Source of the DNA: Cynocephalus volans
Lineage: Eukaryota > Chordata > Mammalia > Dermoptera > Cynocephalidae
DNA length: 64,000 bases
Direction of reading: 5' to 3'
Assembly (NCBI RefSeq): GCF_027409185.1
Contig: NC_084470.1
Coordinates: 32,787,001 to 32,851,000, forward strand
In this document: positions 1 through 13,800 of the stretch, piece by piece
Layout: each line of letters starts with the position of its first letter
How positions within the stretch are numbered: position 1 is the first letter of the stretch
Translations under genes and position numbers: made by a program
Notes under the pieces: model-generated
The model's input: only the letters and a program-made list of their open reading frames with translations
Databases searched by the model: none
What the model was told of the DNA's origin: nothing

Positions 1-69
1 TAAATGCAATTCCATTTACAATTTTATTCTTTGCTTTCAACCTAACAATATAGATTAAGATGTTTTCTT

Positions 70-169
70 GGGCTGGCAGTTTAGCTCAGTTAGCTAGAAA
101 TCAGCCCTACAACACCATGGTTACAGGTTCGGATCCCTGTATCAGCCAGCCACAAAAAAAAAAAAGTAT
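70..169 (+). mobile_element. tRNA-Ile-like SINE
   Basis: Starts GGCTGGCAGTTTAGCTCAG (A box) and carries GGTTCGGATCC (B box), then TATCAGCCAGCC and an A-rich tail. Same family as the many copies below; diverged. Antisense to EFHB. Confidence 0.75.
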
Positions 170-1304
170 TCTTTCTGCCAAAAATTGAGATTTGTAAACT
201 AATAGTTACTACCAGAAGGTGATCCCACTCAAAATAATCCTGTAAAGCAGTACTTCTTTTTGATATATGAACCATTACACCTATGAATACATATACAAAC
301 CAGTTTTAAAACATAGTCTTTCTTTTATATATTTAAAGGAGGTATACCTAGAGAGTACTTTTCACATTAAATGGACTAATCCTAGATATAAGTTATGATA
401 TAATTACTGTAATGTCATGCCTACTGACAGTTCGCATAAATAGGATTTCTTAATCCTATTAAAAACAAAAAAAAAGATATTTTATCTGTTCTGAAATATA
501 TTTCTTCATGTTTCAAACTTTTTAAAATTTTAACTTTAGATACAATGCAATAAGGTACAACTGCAGATTTTCTATTCCAAAACACAATTTATCTCCAGAA
601 TGTATGTTACTACCTTAAAGAAAATAATCTAATGAGCCTTTTGGTGAATGAAGATAAGGCTCCTGGAGAAGAGCCTTGATGGGTACTGAAAGACAAAGAT
701 AAAACTAAATTTCTCTGTGGATAAGGAAAGATGAAATTTGAGGTCATCTGTGGTAAGACACCCAGAGGAATGGGGTAAGAAACCTGAAAAGGATTGTAGG
801 AGAGGAATGTGAGAAAGGTGTAAAGAAAGGCACTCAACAATGTGGTAGGAGGCTGAACCTTCAGAAGAAATAATAAGTTATTTGTTGAAAGATGTGCTCT
901 ATTCCCTATCAAAATCAGAGAGAAAGTCAATTAACACTGTGCTCTATGTTTGATTAGTATGCAAGTACACATATCATGAATCTGCATGAATGGAATGCGG
1001 TATGCATTTACCAAACTAACTTTTCCCATGAAACTGTTTCACAAAGAGTTAAGAGTCATAAACACATCAGAAGCACTGGTGGAAATAAAACACACAAATG
1101 CATGTCCAGGGAGAAGGGACAGCAGCCCTCACAGCTGGCCCCAAGGCCAACTTTCTGAGTCTCTTTCTTGTCTTTACATCATGTCTACTATGCTCACTAC
1201 ATCTCCACTCCAAAACCTGACTTTTTACTGCTTAGGCACATAAACTCGGCAGATTTTGGTTCTGAGAGTAACTTTCTTGCTACAATCCCATCTTCTGTTC
1301 CTTT

Positions 1305-1610
1305 TTTTTCCCACACAATAAAATTAACTTTATTTTTGTCATATACAATTCCATGGATTTTAACATATGTACAGATTCATGAAACTACCACCACAGTCAG
1401 GATTCAGAAGAGTTCCATCACCCCAAAACCTCCACTTTTTACCTTCCTCCCAACCTACTGCTGATGCTATACCAACCTCCACTGACCAGAAAATACTCAG
1501 AAAATACTATAGCCAACCCAGCTCTTTTCAACTCCCCATGAAAGTGCTCACACCAGAACTCCTCCATATCAGCGCTTTCCTGTTGATTCCCACCTCCCAT
1601 TCTTAAATCA
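1305..1610 (-). mobile_element. L1 (L1M-type) 3' UTR fragment
   Basis: The plus strand reads through phrases such as CATATGTACAGATTCATG and GAGTTCCATCACCCC, which I recognise as reverse-complement 3' UTR of old mammalian L1 elements. Boundaries are approximate. Confidence 0.5.
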
Positions 1611-1717
1611 TCATTTACACCATCACCAAACACCATACCAGTGGGATATTTAATACAATTTTTCAAGAACATTCATTTCACCATTCCCTCCACACCTTTT
1701 TTCTTTTTTTTTAGTAC

Positions 1718-1898
1718 CTCTGATGACTGCTGTCCCAAATGTTGTATTGATTATATCCATTCCTTTAGGTAATCCTGGTGTTTGATCATGACATTTTCCT
1801 AATGGTGCCCATTGATTGCTAAAATATATAGATTCTTTTTTATCTTTAAGTTTCTGTTGAAATGTGGTAATAGGCTCTGGATTTATCAATGTGCTCAC
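1718..1898 (-). CDS. EFHB: EFHB coding exon 4
   Basis: 181 bases, 60 codons plus one base, beginning [13 protein letters not shown] and ending FGTAVIR. The acceptor is TTCTTTAG and the donor GTACTA, so the next exon, off the left edge or not recognised here, should start in phase 1. The lysine-rich stretch KLKDKKES and the phrase [19 protein letters not shown] are visible. Confidence 0.9.
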
Positions 1899-4800
1899 CT
1901 AAAGAAATCAAACAACACATAGATATTTCAATTAAAAAAGTATACATCTGAAAACTGAAACCCTAATCAATACCTGGGGAGAGGACAATATATTATTGTG
2001 GAAAAGCATTTCATCATCATCATTGTCTTTGCTCACCTTCATAAGAAATGTCAGAATTGGGACTATGAAGCCTAAGGATGCCTTAAAAAGAACTTTAAAG
2101 GAGTTTAAAGGTTTTAATTGTACTAAAAGGTTTATGATGGGAGTTCCCAGGTTACTGACTCAAATATTCAAGAAAAGTGAGAATGACAAGTACGAGAGCC
2201 ACTTGACTTCCAGAAGTTCTCTCTCGATACATACATAGATCAGGAGTTCTGAATCTAGACTGTTTATTCAGTCAACAGCAGACAACATTCTGATTCCACC
2301 TGCATTCAGTGTCTAGGTAAGCACTCCATAGTACCTGTAGGTAACAGTCACCGGCACCGAGACTCTGTCCTCTTTATTCTCTAACAAAGCCTGACAGCAT
2401 TTCTCTCTGTTGTGAGAAAATGTAGTGCAACTGACTTTTATCGTCTGAGGGGGGAGAATAAATACATTAGTCTGTGGTTTAAACCATTTCTTCACACTCT
2501 CTTGGCAGCTGCTTAGAAGACAGATTGAGGAAAGGCTGGTAAAAATATGGGTGGGAAGGAAATTGGAACTTCACTAATTGACTGAATTTCCCTAAGACCT
2601 CATTTGTGCATTTTCACCTTGGTAAATTAATAACATACAGGAAAAAAGAAGTTACCGGTATTGAAATTTTAGATCTTATTCCATGTGTCAAATAAGGTGC
2701 AATTTGGGGATCATTTGCTCTGCCATAAAATACTCTTTCCGCTCCAGGAGGTGGATATCTGAAGTCGAAGTACTTTTTTGCCTCAGGTGGAGTAACTAGC
2801 TACAAAGAGAGTAAGGCAAGAAAATAGAATTAGTAAGTACAGTTTTAAAAATATTTACAGGATTGATCTACATCATCAATCAACTCCCTTAATTGCATGA
2901 TTGTAGTAAGTGCATGAAGAACTACAGCCCCAAATAATAAAATTTCCTCTAAAAGTTGTTTATTTGGGGAAATAAACAACATATTTTAAAAGTTACATTA
3001 AGAAAACAATGAGGAAGTGTTCAGATTAAAAAGCATACCATTATTCTTAACAAAATAAATTGAATCCCCTATAGTTTTTGTAGACCTAAATATTGTAAGC
3101 CTGGAATTTTTACTTCCTTGGACAAGATCAATAGAAGGCCTCAAAATAAGTTAAGAAAAATCCAATTTACATTAAATTTATTCAACTTTCTTAAGGAATA
3201 TTGAGGGGTGTCTATCAATGTTCATAAGCAAGGTAAAACTAGAAACATAAAGGCATATTGAAAGTGCTCACTCTGGGAAGTTTTTCAGTCAAGCAGGTTG
3301 CCACTCTGTGTCCAACTGGAATAACTTTCCCTGCCTACGGGAAAAAAAAGCAATCATTGACTATTGTCAGAGTTGAAAGGGAAGCATTTTGAAGAATGAA
3401 ATTTAAAACCTGGCCTATGCCATCAATGCTATAAAGTTACTTTCGACCACTCAACACGGGAAAAAAGGAAGAACAAATAGGAAATCTAAAGCAATCCAGA
3501 TATACAACATAAACATTACATGCTAAACATGTATACATAATATAATTCTAAGTATGCATTTTTACAGTGTTAGCATTATCAATGATTCATCCAATTACAG
3601 GACCTCTGTGACATGCAGAGGTTCAACTTTCAGAAACAATCTGTCATAGTTCGCAGGTTAATCATTTGTTGTCCTATATCAACAGTGAAGTGGAAGTAGA
3701 GCTGTCTGTATTCAAGCTAAGATCAAAAGACAATGTTGAGTATGTCTGATTGTGTGTTGGTGTGTTTGTGTGTGAGTATATTTTCTCCAGCACACTTACT
3801 TTTGACATATAAAGCATCTCATTTCTGGCCCAGCCCTTTCAGTGAATCGCCCAAATCTCACTTGGCTTTGTCCACTCAAAAATAACTTGGGTCTTATCTG
3901 TGCTTCCTTTGCCCAAGGCAAAAAGTAAATCGTTCATTCTAGAAATGCAACTTTTATCTATCTCCCCTTTATCTATTTCCAGGCAGCTGATAGTTATTTT
4001 TGTAATGTTTAAGTTTCTCTTTGAAAAACTGAGAGAAAGAAACTTCCCATAAACAGTGTTCTGGGTCTCTGGAGAGAGAGAGAGAGAGAGAGAAAATGAA
4101 AGTTTTCTCTTATGTTAAGTGTCAGGTGAAGAATTCTTTTTAGGGGAAGAAAAATCAGGGTTTAAGAGAGTATCTTGATAACATCTCCAGGTATAAAAGA
4201 GGAAGCCCACAGACATGTCGAGGCAAAGAACTAAATTGCTTTGCTAAAAAGTGAGAGAAAATATGAACTCCCAAGGCAATAGACTAAGAAGGAAGGATTC
4301 ATAGAGATGACAGATAAATTGAGAAGAAGGTGGGTGGAGGTCAAGATCTAGCAACAGGGTGAGAGGCCAGGGGGCCCAAGGTGGGAAAATGGCTAGTGAG
4401 AAGCAGCCTGGACTTAATGCCAAATCTTCAGTAAATTCTACTCACACAATTACATTATGTGTGAAAAAGAAAACGGGCTGTGTTCTAACTTGGACTAAAG
4501 CAAGGCAGAGAGGAAAGGGAGAAGAGATACAGTGAGATTTTGTTGGAGTGAGCAGGACCTAAAACCACATGGGCTGCGGGAAAATTTTAAAAGGATAGTT
4601 TTTTTCCTGGCACACATTTCTCTGAGTTCCCTCTTTTCCCTTTTTATTTTTTAAAATTTTGAACCTTGGTTATGGGGCAAGCTGACATAACTTACATGAA
4701 TGTAAGTTGTTTTCCAACCAGCCTGAAGCTGCAGACTTGCCAGGAGGAGACCCTGAGATAACAGCAAAGATGGGAACAGAAAACTGATGGATCCTTGGCA

Positions 4801-7800
4801 AGACCTTGCATGTCCCCCTCTCTCCTGCTTTTCATTTTCCCTTTTCCATTCCCTCAGCCTCCTCTTTAAAAACCCTTCAATAAATCTGAGTCTTTTAGAT
4901 GACTTTAGTCTCACCATTCTCCTTCAGGCTTACCAGAGAGATGGGTTAGCCTGACATCTCTCCTCAGGTCACCGGTATTCCTGAATCAAAGCTCACTTCC
5001 ATTTTCACCAACATTTGACTTTTGAGTGGTTTGTTTTTGAAAGGGGGCAGGCAGCTGGACCTGTATCCAGTATCAATTTTTCTAAAATTCAGCTGGAAAT
5101 TGTAAGAAATCTCAGTGATACAGGTAATATTAAGTCTCTCTCACTATACTTGCGACAGGAAATCAAGCCATTCTTTTAAATATTCTGAAGGGAATCAGAA
5201 TATGCCACCCCAAAAAATGCCACTTTGGCAGAAGGATTATTTTGAGCTAAAGACAATTAAGAATCAACAGATACAGGAGGAGTTTTCTGCCTCCCCTTAT
5301 TCTGCTTTAAAGCAGGGCACAAATTTTTTGTGAAGGTGCCCTCTAACCTTCAAAAACCAGGAAAAGAGCAACCCTTATCACCCAAGAGCGATAGTCAATT
5401 GAGATGAGTTTGCACAAACAGGCCTTACTAAAATAGTCCCTATCTTCCATCAGTTCGCCTGTATATTTCCTAGTCATTTCCCCATAATTTATCATCCCTT
5501 GAACCTCAGACCCTCTTTCTTTTGTTAAAGGGGAATATGAATCCCTGAGTCTAACCACTTCTTTGGGTTTCACTTATTTTCTGTAAATTCCTGTGCATGT
5601 AAATATTAATAAAAATAGTGTGCTTTTTCTCTTATTAATCTGTCTTTTGTTAGTTTAATTCACACCCCTTTCCTTCAAGTTACTGAACTGAAGATGGCAG
5701 AGGGAAAGTTTTTCCTCCCCAACAGTTCAATGGAAAGGTAACTTCATAAGGCTGAAGAACATGGTGATACCCAGGAAGGTACCATCTGGGTGGCAAAGGG
5801 TTAGAGAGATAGAAGAAAGGAGGGATTGATGGATGGATCAATAAATCCATCACGTGATAGATAATTTAACTTGTCTCTGGTCTGCTTCTCTTCCAGACTG
5901 CTTTTCTTCCAAGTGTTTAACAATGGATAGTCTACATTTCCATCTATTGAACACAATGCCCTTGGTGTTCACCACAGAGTTGCCCATATAAAAAGCAGTT
6001 TGACTGCAAATCAGTAGGAGTGATTAGGCTTCCATGCTCTCATGTCTTTTGATTGGGAACACAAAAATGGAAGCTGTGACTGTGTGGGTCTCCAAAGAAG
6101 CAGACACCATTGTATGATTAGACATATAGAAGATTTATTAAGGAAAACACCTGTGAAGAATAAAGGGGGAGGAGTATGGAAGGAAAACTTTAAGACCATG
6201 ATAGGTCTGACACCTATAAAAGGAGAGAAGAAAGGAAGTATTAAGAAGGAAGAGCTTCAGGCTGGCTGCTTAGCTCAGTTGATTAGAGTGCAGCCTTGTA
6301 ATACCAAGGTCAAAGTTTCAGATCCCCATATCAGCCAGCTGCCAAAAAAAGACGGAAGAGCTTCAGTCCACAATACAGTTTTAATAAAATCTTGGTCAGG
6401 CCAATGTGTTATCTCTGAGACTGTTTCCCATCCCATGAATCCCATGTGGGGGAAAAATAATCCAATTCTAGAATCCCTGCTATGCTCAGTCATCGGGAGT
6501 GTGCCCTGGTGCACTCTGTAGTAGATCCATGAGGGCAGCACATAGAGGCTGTCAATCAGCTATGCTACCCACAGCAGGTCCTCTTGAAGGGAGATCTGAG
6601 CCAGGCACCTGGAATGCTTCCTAATCTTTCTTTATCTTTCATGATCTTGACACTTTTTGAAGTATAGACCAGTTATCTCATTAAGTATCCCTCAATTTGG
6701 GTTTGGGTTTCCCTCATAATGTTTTCTTATGATTAGATTCAACTTATGAATTATCACAGACACAGTGCTGTGTTCTTCTATCAGAGAGTACATGCTGTCA
6801 GTTTGTCCTATTATTTATTATAATTTGTCCTACTGATTATTCTATGTAAATATCCAGTTCCTCACCAAACTTTCACTTATTGTTTTAATATCTACTGATG
6901 AGTCTTGCCTAAATAATTTCTATAATGCCTGCCAGTGACTTTCTAATTCTAACATTCTTTCTATATTTATTAATTGGCATTATACTGCAAGAAAGCTTTC
7001 TTTTCTTGCTATTTATTCATTCACTTATATATTTATATCAGTATGGACTCATAGATTTCTATTTTATTCAATGGTAATTTTATTCAATGCTCAGTGTATA
7101 CCAGTTTGGGTTAGTGGGAGTCCTCTCAATTTCGTTTATTCAAGTTTGTTAAATTTCTGCACCATTCTTTGAGATTTTTCTTACTTTTTGGCTCACAAAG
7201 GAATTCCAGGTTCATACTGTACATCCTGCTCCAGCCCTACAGTCAGCCATTTCTCCAAGGAGTTCTGATTCCTTTTAATAGAGAATGATATTTAGAAACA
7301 AGATCTGTAGTTCTCATTGTAGAGATGTTTTACCACCTTAGCTAACTTTATTCCAAGGTATTTTATTTTTTTGGTAACTATTGTAAATGAGCTAGCTTTC
7401 TTGATTTCTTTTTCTGCTAGCTCATTGTTGGAGTATTAAAATGCCACTGATTTTTTATGTTGATTTTGTATCCTGCAATCTTAAAGACATTGTTTATCAA
7501 CTCTGAGTTGTTTTGTAGCGTCTTCAAGTTTTTCTATATATAGGATCATGTTATCTGCAAACAGAGACAATTTGACTTCCTCTTTTCCAATCTGGATGGC
7601 CTTTCTTTCTTTCTCTTCCCTGATTGCTCTGGCTAGTACTTTCAATACTATCTTAAAGAGGAGTGGTGAGAGTGGACATCCTTGTCTTGCTACTGTTCTT
7701 AAGGGAAAAGTGTTCAGCTTTACCCCATTCAGCATGATATTGGTGGTGGGTTTGTCATATATGGCTTTCATTGTATTGAGATAATTTCCTTCTATACCTA

Positions 7801-10800
7801 ATTTTCTGACAGTCTTTATCATAAGGGGATGTTGAATTTTGTCAAATGCTTTTTCAGTGTCTATTGAGATAATCATATAGTTTTTGTCCTTGATTTTGTT
7901 GATGTGGTATATCACATTTATTGACTTGCATATGTTGAACTATCCTTGCATTCCTGGGATGAATCCTACTTGATCATGGTGTATAATTTTTTTGATGTGT
8001 TGCTGTATTCTATTTGCTAATATTTTGCTGAGGATTTTTGTATCTATGTTTATCAAAGATATTGGCCTGTAGTTTTTGGGGGGGTTGTTTGTTTTGGTTT
8101 TTAATTTGGGTCTTTTTTTGTTATATCTTTGTCTGGTCTTGGTATCAGGATGTGTTGGACTCATAGAATGAGTTTGGGAGAATGGCCTCCATTTCAATTT
8201 TATGGAATAGTTTGAAGAGAATTGGTATTAACTCCTCTTTAAAGGTTTGGTAGAATTCAGCAGTAAAGCTATCCAGTCCTGGGCTTTTCATTGTTGGGAG
8301 ACTGATGATTACTGCTTCAATTGTATTGCTTGTTATTGGTCTATTCAGGTTTTCTATTTCTTCTTGGTTCATAGTTTGTATGTATCTGGAAATATATCCA
8401 TTTCCTCCAGGTTTTCAAATTTGTTGGCATATAGTTGTTTACAATCGTCTCTAATGATTCTTTGTATTTCTGTGGTATCAGTTGTAATGTTTTCTTTTTC
8501 ATTTCTAATTTTTGTTATTTGAGTCTTCTCTCTTCACTTTTTAGTTAGCCTAGCTAATGGTTTGTCTATTTTGTTTATCTTCTTGAAAAAACAACTTTTT
8601 GTTTCACTGACCTTTTGTATTTTGATGGTGAGGTTTCTGTTTAATTTAGTTCTGCTCTGATCTTAATTATTTCTTTCCATCTACTAATTTTAGGATTGGA
8701 TTGTTCTTGTTTTTCTAGTTCTTTGAGGTATAGTGTTAGGTTGTTTATTTGCAATCTTTCTGTTCTTTTGGTAGAAGCATTTATTGTGATAAACTTCCCT
8801 CTTAGTGCTGCTTTTGCAGTATATCACAAGTTTTGGTATGATGTGTCTTTATTTTCATTAGTTTCAAGGAATTTTTTGATTTCCTGTTTAATTTCTTCTT
8901 GGACACATCTCCACAATGAAAACTACATATCACTGTTGAGAGAAATTAAAGAGGACACAAAAAGAAGGAAAGACATTCCATGCTCTTGGATTGGAAGAAT
9001 TAATATTGTGAAATGTCAATACAACTCAAAGTGATCTGCAGACTCAATGCAAACCCTTCAAAATACCAATGATATTCTTCTCAGAAATAGACAATAACAA
9101 TCCTAACATTCATATGGAACAATAAAAGACCCCAAATAGCCAAAGCAATCCTGAACCAAAAATATAAAGCCAGAGGCATAACACTACCTGACTTGAAATT
9201 ATACTACAAAGCTATAGTGACTAAAACAGCATGATACTAGAATAAAAACAGACATGTGGACCAATGGAACAGAACAGAGAACCCAGAAATCAACCCATAT
9301 ACTTACAGCCAACTGATCTTCAACAAAGTCACCAAGAACACACACTGGGGAAATGACTTCCTCTTCAATTAATGGTGCTGGTTAAAATGGACATCCATAT
9401 ATAGAAGAATGAAACTAGACCCATACCTCTTGCCATATACCAAAATCAACTCAAAATGGATTAAATACTTAATTATACATCCTACAACTTTAAAACTCTG
9501 AAAAGAAAACATAGGGGAAACACTTTAGGAAGTAGGACTAGACAGTATTATGAATACGACCCCAAAAGCAAAGGCAACAAATGGAAATATATCAAACTAA
9601 AAAGCTTCTGTGCAGAAAAAGAAACAATTAACAGAGTGAAAAGACAATCTAGAGTGGAAGAAAATGTTTGAAAACTATGCATCCAACAAAGAATTAATAT
9701 CCAGAATATATAAGGAACTCAAACAACTTAACAGTAAAAAAATAAAAATTAAAAAATAACCAGATTTGAAAATGGGCAAAGGAGCTGAAAAGGCATTTCT
9801 CAAAGGAAGATATACGAATAGCTAACAGACACATGAAAAAATACTCACTGTCATTCAGCATCAGAAAAATGGAAATCAAAACCACATTGAGATATCATCT
9901 CACTCTAGTTAGAGTGGCTATTATCAAAAAGACAGAGAATAACAAATGCTGGCGAGAATGCAAAGAAAGAGGAATCCTCCTACAGTGCTGGTGGAACTAT
10001 AGATTGGTGCAGCCATTATGGAAAATAGTATGGAGGTTCTTCAAATAACTACAGATAGAACTGCCATATAGTCCAGCAATCACACTGCTCAGTATATACC
10101 AAAAGAATTGGAAATCATGATGTTGAAGGAATACCTGTACTCCCATGCTTATTGCAGCTCTACTTACAATAGCCAAGATCCAACCTAAATGGATCCAACA
10201 TTAATGCCCATCATTGGATGACTGCATAAGTAAAATGTGGTATATTTACACAATGGAATACTATTCTGCCATAAAAAAACCAACATGGATGAACTTAGAG
10301 AAAATTATGTTAAGTGAAATAAGCCAGGCAGAGAAAGAGACATACTGCATGTACTCATTTATAAGTGGAAACTAACATACACAAATAAGTAAATAAATAA
10401 GAAAGAAAGAAAGATACAACAATCACAATAGAATGTTGAACAGAACTGAGGTTACCAGAGGTGGGGGAAGGGGAGAGTGGAAAGGGAGGTATTGGTAAAG
10501 GGCCACAAAAGTTGATTATATTGTATAATGTTGAATATACTAATTATCCTGATTTGAACATCGCATATGCACACATGTATTGATATTCAGCACTGTACCC
10601 AATAGATATGTATAATCAACTATGTTCCAAAAATAAATAAATAAAAATTTTTAAAAATAAAGCATTTATGTAGGAAGAAATAAATCGCAGATTCCATTGA
10701 TCTCCAGAACATCTTAGACTTCAACTAAAATGTGGAACCTGAAATTCTATGAAATCCTCTGCCTATGGACATGTTAGTCACCTTCCAGTAACAGACAGGC

Positions 10801-13800
10801 TCTAGTAAAAATTCGTTAGTAATTTAAAAAAGGAAAAGAAAACAAGACCTGGATTTAGGTGTATTCATTGCCACTAGAGAAACATTGCTTCTAGGTCCTC
10901 TTAGAGAATAGAGATAGGAAAGGTATATTGTATACATTTAATGTATAATGCATATAAATGCACACATACTCCCACACACCTACATCTATATTAATTCTAT
11001 AATATTCTGTCTAGTTAAATATGTGTACATGGAGCCCATAGACATAGCTATAGATATCATGAGTTTCCATCAATACCTCCAATTACAATACAATCCAACA
11101 AGATTCATTCTACCCTTCTGTCCATATTTGTAACTCTTTTCTCCATCAGTGAGAAACCTGGTACCTATTGTCCTAAATATATTTACTTATTTGCCTAGGT
11201 CTTCTGTTTGTAACCAAACTCCCAACTGCACCAACCACCTCCTTACTCAGCTACCTCCTTGCTCAATCCCTAATCATACCAGTGACACCTTGCTTAGCCA
11301 CCTCCTCACTCAGCCCCCAGTGTTTAAAGCTTTCATTGGCTAAGTACCTTCCACTTCTCACGCAACTGGTTGTCAAGACTAAAGTCAACTCAGAAAGATT
11401 GATACATGACCATTTTCAGCTGCTGAAGATCCAAAGACCCATAATCATTATGCTACTTTCCACTTTCCAAACTCAAGGTGGGCTAGTAGAATGGTCCCAT
11501 CTCTCTCACTGGTCCTTGATCAAGATCACTCTGTTCTCCAGAATCTTGTTGTTTTCATCCGTTTTGTTTTGCTATAACAGAAATACCTGAGACTGGGTAA
11601 TCTATAAGGAAAAAAGGTTTATTTGGCTTACAGTTCTGGGAAAGCTGCATCTGTCATGGACCTCAGGCTGCTTCTACTCACAGCAGAAAACAGGGCAGGC
11701 AGCCAGCGGGTACAAGCAGATCACATGGTGAGAGGAAGCAAAAGAGAGAGAGGGGAGGTGCCAGGGTCTATTAAACAACCAGCTCTCACGGGAACTAATA
11801 AAGCGAGAACTCACTCATTACTCCCCCCACCTAGGGAGAGCACTAATCCATTCATGAGGGATCAGCCCCCATGACTCAATCAGTTTCCAACACCGCCACA
11901 TTGGGGATCAAATTTCCACATGAGTTTTGAAGGGGACAACACATCCAAACTCCATCCAAAGCCATAGAGATTGGCTTTGCAAATTCAAACAAATGAATCT
12001 TTGCACTTTTTTCCCCAATACCAAGGCTTGTATAACTAGAAAGATTTATAAAGGGGTGGCCTCTTTTCTTCTACCTATCCCCAAAATAGCTGTCAGGTTC
12101 TCTTACTATAGAACAGGAAAAAATAAGGCACCCCTTTGCATAACACTTAACATATTATCAAGTTATTTGTCTATTGGTCTCATGTTTTAGACTCTGAGCT
12201 CCTTAAAAACAGGTACTGTGTAATTTTTCATCTATCTAGCTCCATTGCCCACACACTGTCCAGTCACTGTAGACACTGTAATTTTTTTTAACTTTCCTTT
12301 AAACCTTTCCTTGCTTCTTTCTCTTTCTACTTCAGGGCTCAATATTATTTACCAATGCACTTTGTACAGTTCAGTTATTTTAATAACCCCAGGTTTCTTT
12401 CATAGCCAGTGCATTGATGGAAAGCAAGGGACAGTCTCAGGATGTCTTAGGGAAATGACTATTATAGAGATTTTGATCTCTGCCAGAATGCTTTCCAAGA
12501 ACCAAGTACTATTTCAAGGGCTACCAGGCCTCCACATGGAGAGGGCCTCTTTTCATCAAAATCTGTTTAGTCTTGAAGGGCACTCCAATAAACTCTCCTC
12601 AGGCCACCATATTTTGGAAACCTTTCCTTGTTTTACTAGTTCCATAGCCATTAGTGTTTTACTAGAAGGACTCACTTAATGGGTCTCATAAATTTATCAG
12701 TACAAATCTTTACTTACAGCTCAACACCAACTTTAGGCAACAACTTCAAACCACAGAATGAGTGCCCCTACAAAGTGATGTATCTGGTCCCCACTCCCCA
12801 AGAACAGAAAGGCCTCTCATTGAGATGAGCTCCCTCAATTCCCTGAATGCACCCTGATGAAAAGCAATTGTCCTCAAGAATTGATCTTTACAGGCTACTC
12901 ACAATAACGATTTCCATCTAAACTCTCCTCACAGCCTTGCTTGACACTGGGTTTCAACCTCACTCAAATGTACTTCCTTCCTACTCTGAGACTGGATGAA
13001 CTCAAGAGCATCAAATACTTTACCATCCCATTCCTTGGTCAGGATGTTGGAGATCACCTCCCTTTCCCCTTTCAGCTATGTTAGTTCCATCAAACCTACA
13101 AGAAGCAGATAATATACATAATATACAAATAAAACATAAAGACAATTGGAAGGATGGAAGACTTCTTAATTCTTTTTATACACTAACATTACCAAAATAC
13201 CAAACACAGAGAAAGCTAGCCCAAAAAGGAAATCTACTGTCTAAACTTATGTAGAATCATAGATGCAAAAATCCTAGTAAAATACTGGCAAATCAAATCC
13301 AGGAATATATTATAAAAATAATATATCACGTATAATATATTACAAAAATAATATATCACAACCAAGTAGAACTTAGCCCCAAAATATGAAGATTGTTAAT
13401 TCAGAAAATCAACAATTTTAATTTGGAAAAAAAATATATTGCAGCAAACATGGGGAAAGCTTTTCATAGCTCAAACTTCATTCCTGATTTTTGAACATTC
13501 TTATCAAACTGGGAATGGGTAAAAATGTTCTTAACTTGATGTATCAGAAATCTTCTGCAAAAATCATAGTAGTGAAACATTAGAATCATTCCCATTAAAA
13601 TCAGATAAGAGGGCTGGCTGGTTAGCTCAGTTGGTTAGAGCATGGTGTTGATAACACCAAGGTCAAGGGTTAGGATCCCTAAACTCACTGGCCACCAAAA
13701 CAAACAAAATTCAGAAAAGAGACTTTATTTTCAGTATTATATTTTTGATCATAGTCAATGCAATGAGATAGGAAATAGAAATGAAAGGTATATATACTAA

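Larger units (their letters stand above)
1..1717 (-). other. EFHB intron beyond exon 4
   Basis: Intronic to EFHB. It contains one SINE (70-169) and a minus-strand L1 3' fragment (about 1305-1610). The stretch 170-1300 is AT-rich, and I recognise no gene or repeat in it. Confidence 0.6.

Noticed and set aside
1996-2238. 80-codon plus-strand frame inside EFHB intron 3
   Set aside because: No motif, no splice context and no resemblance to a known protein; length is within chance for AT-rich intron.
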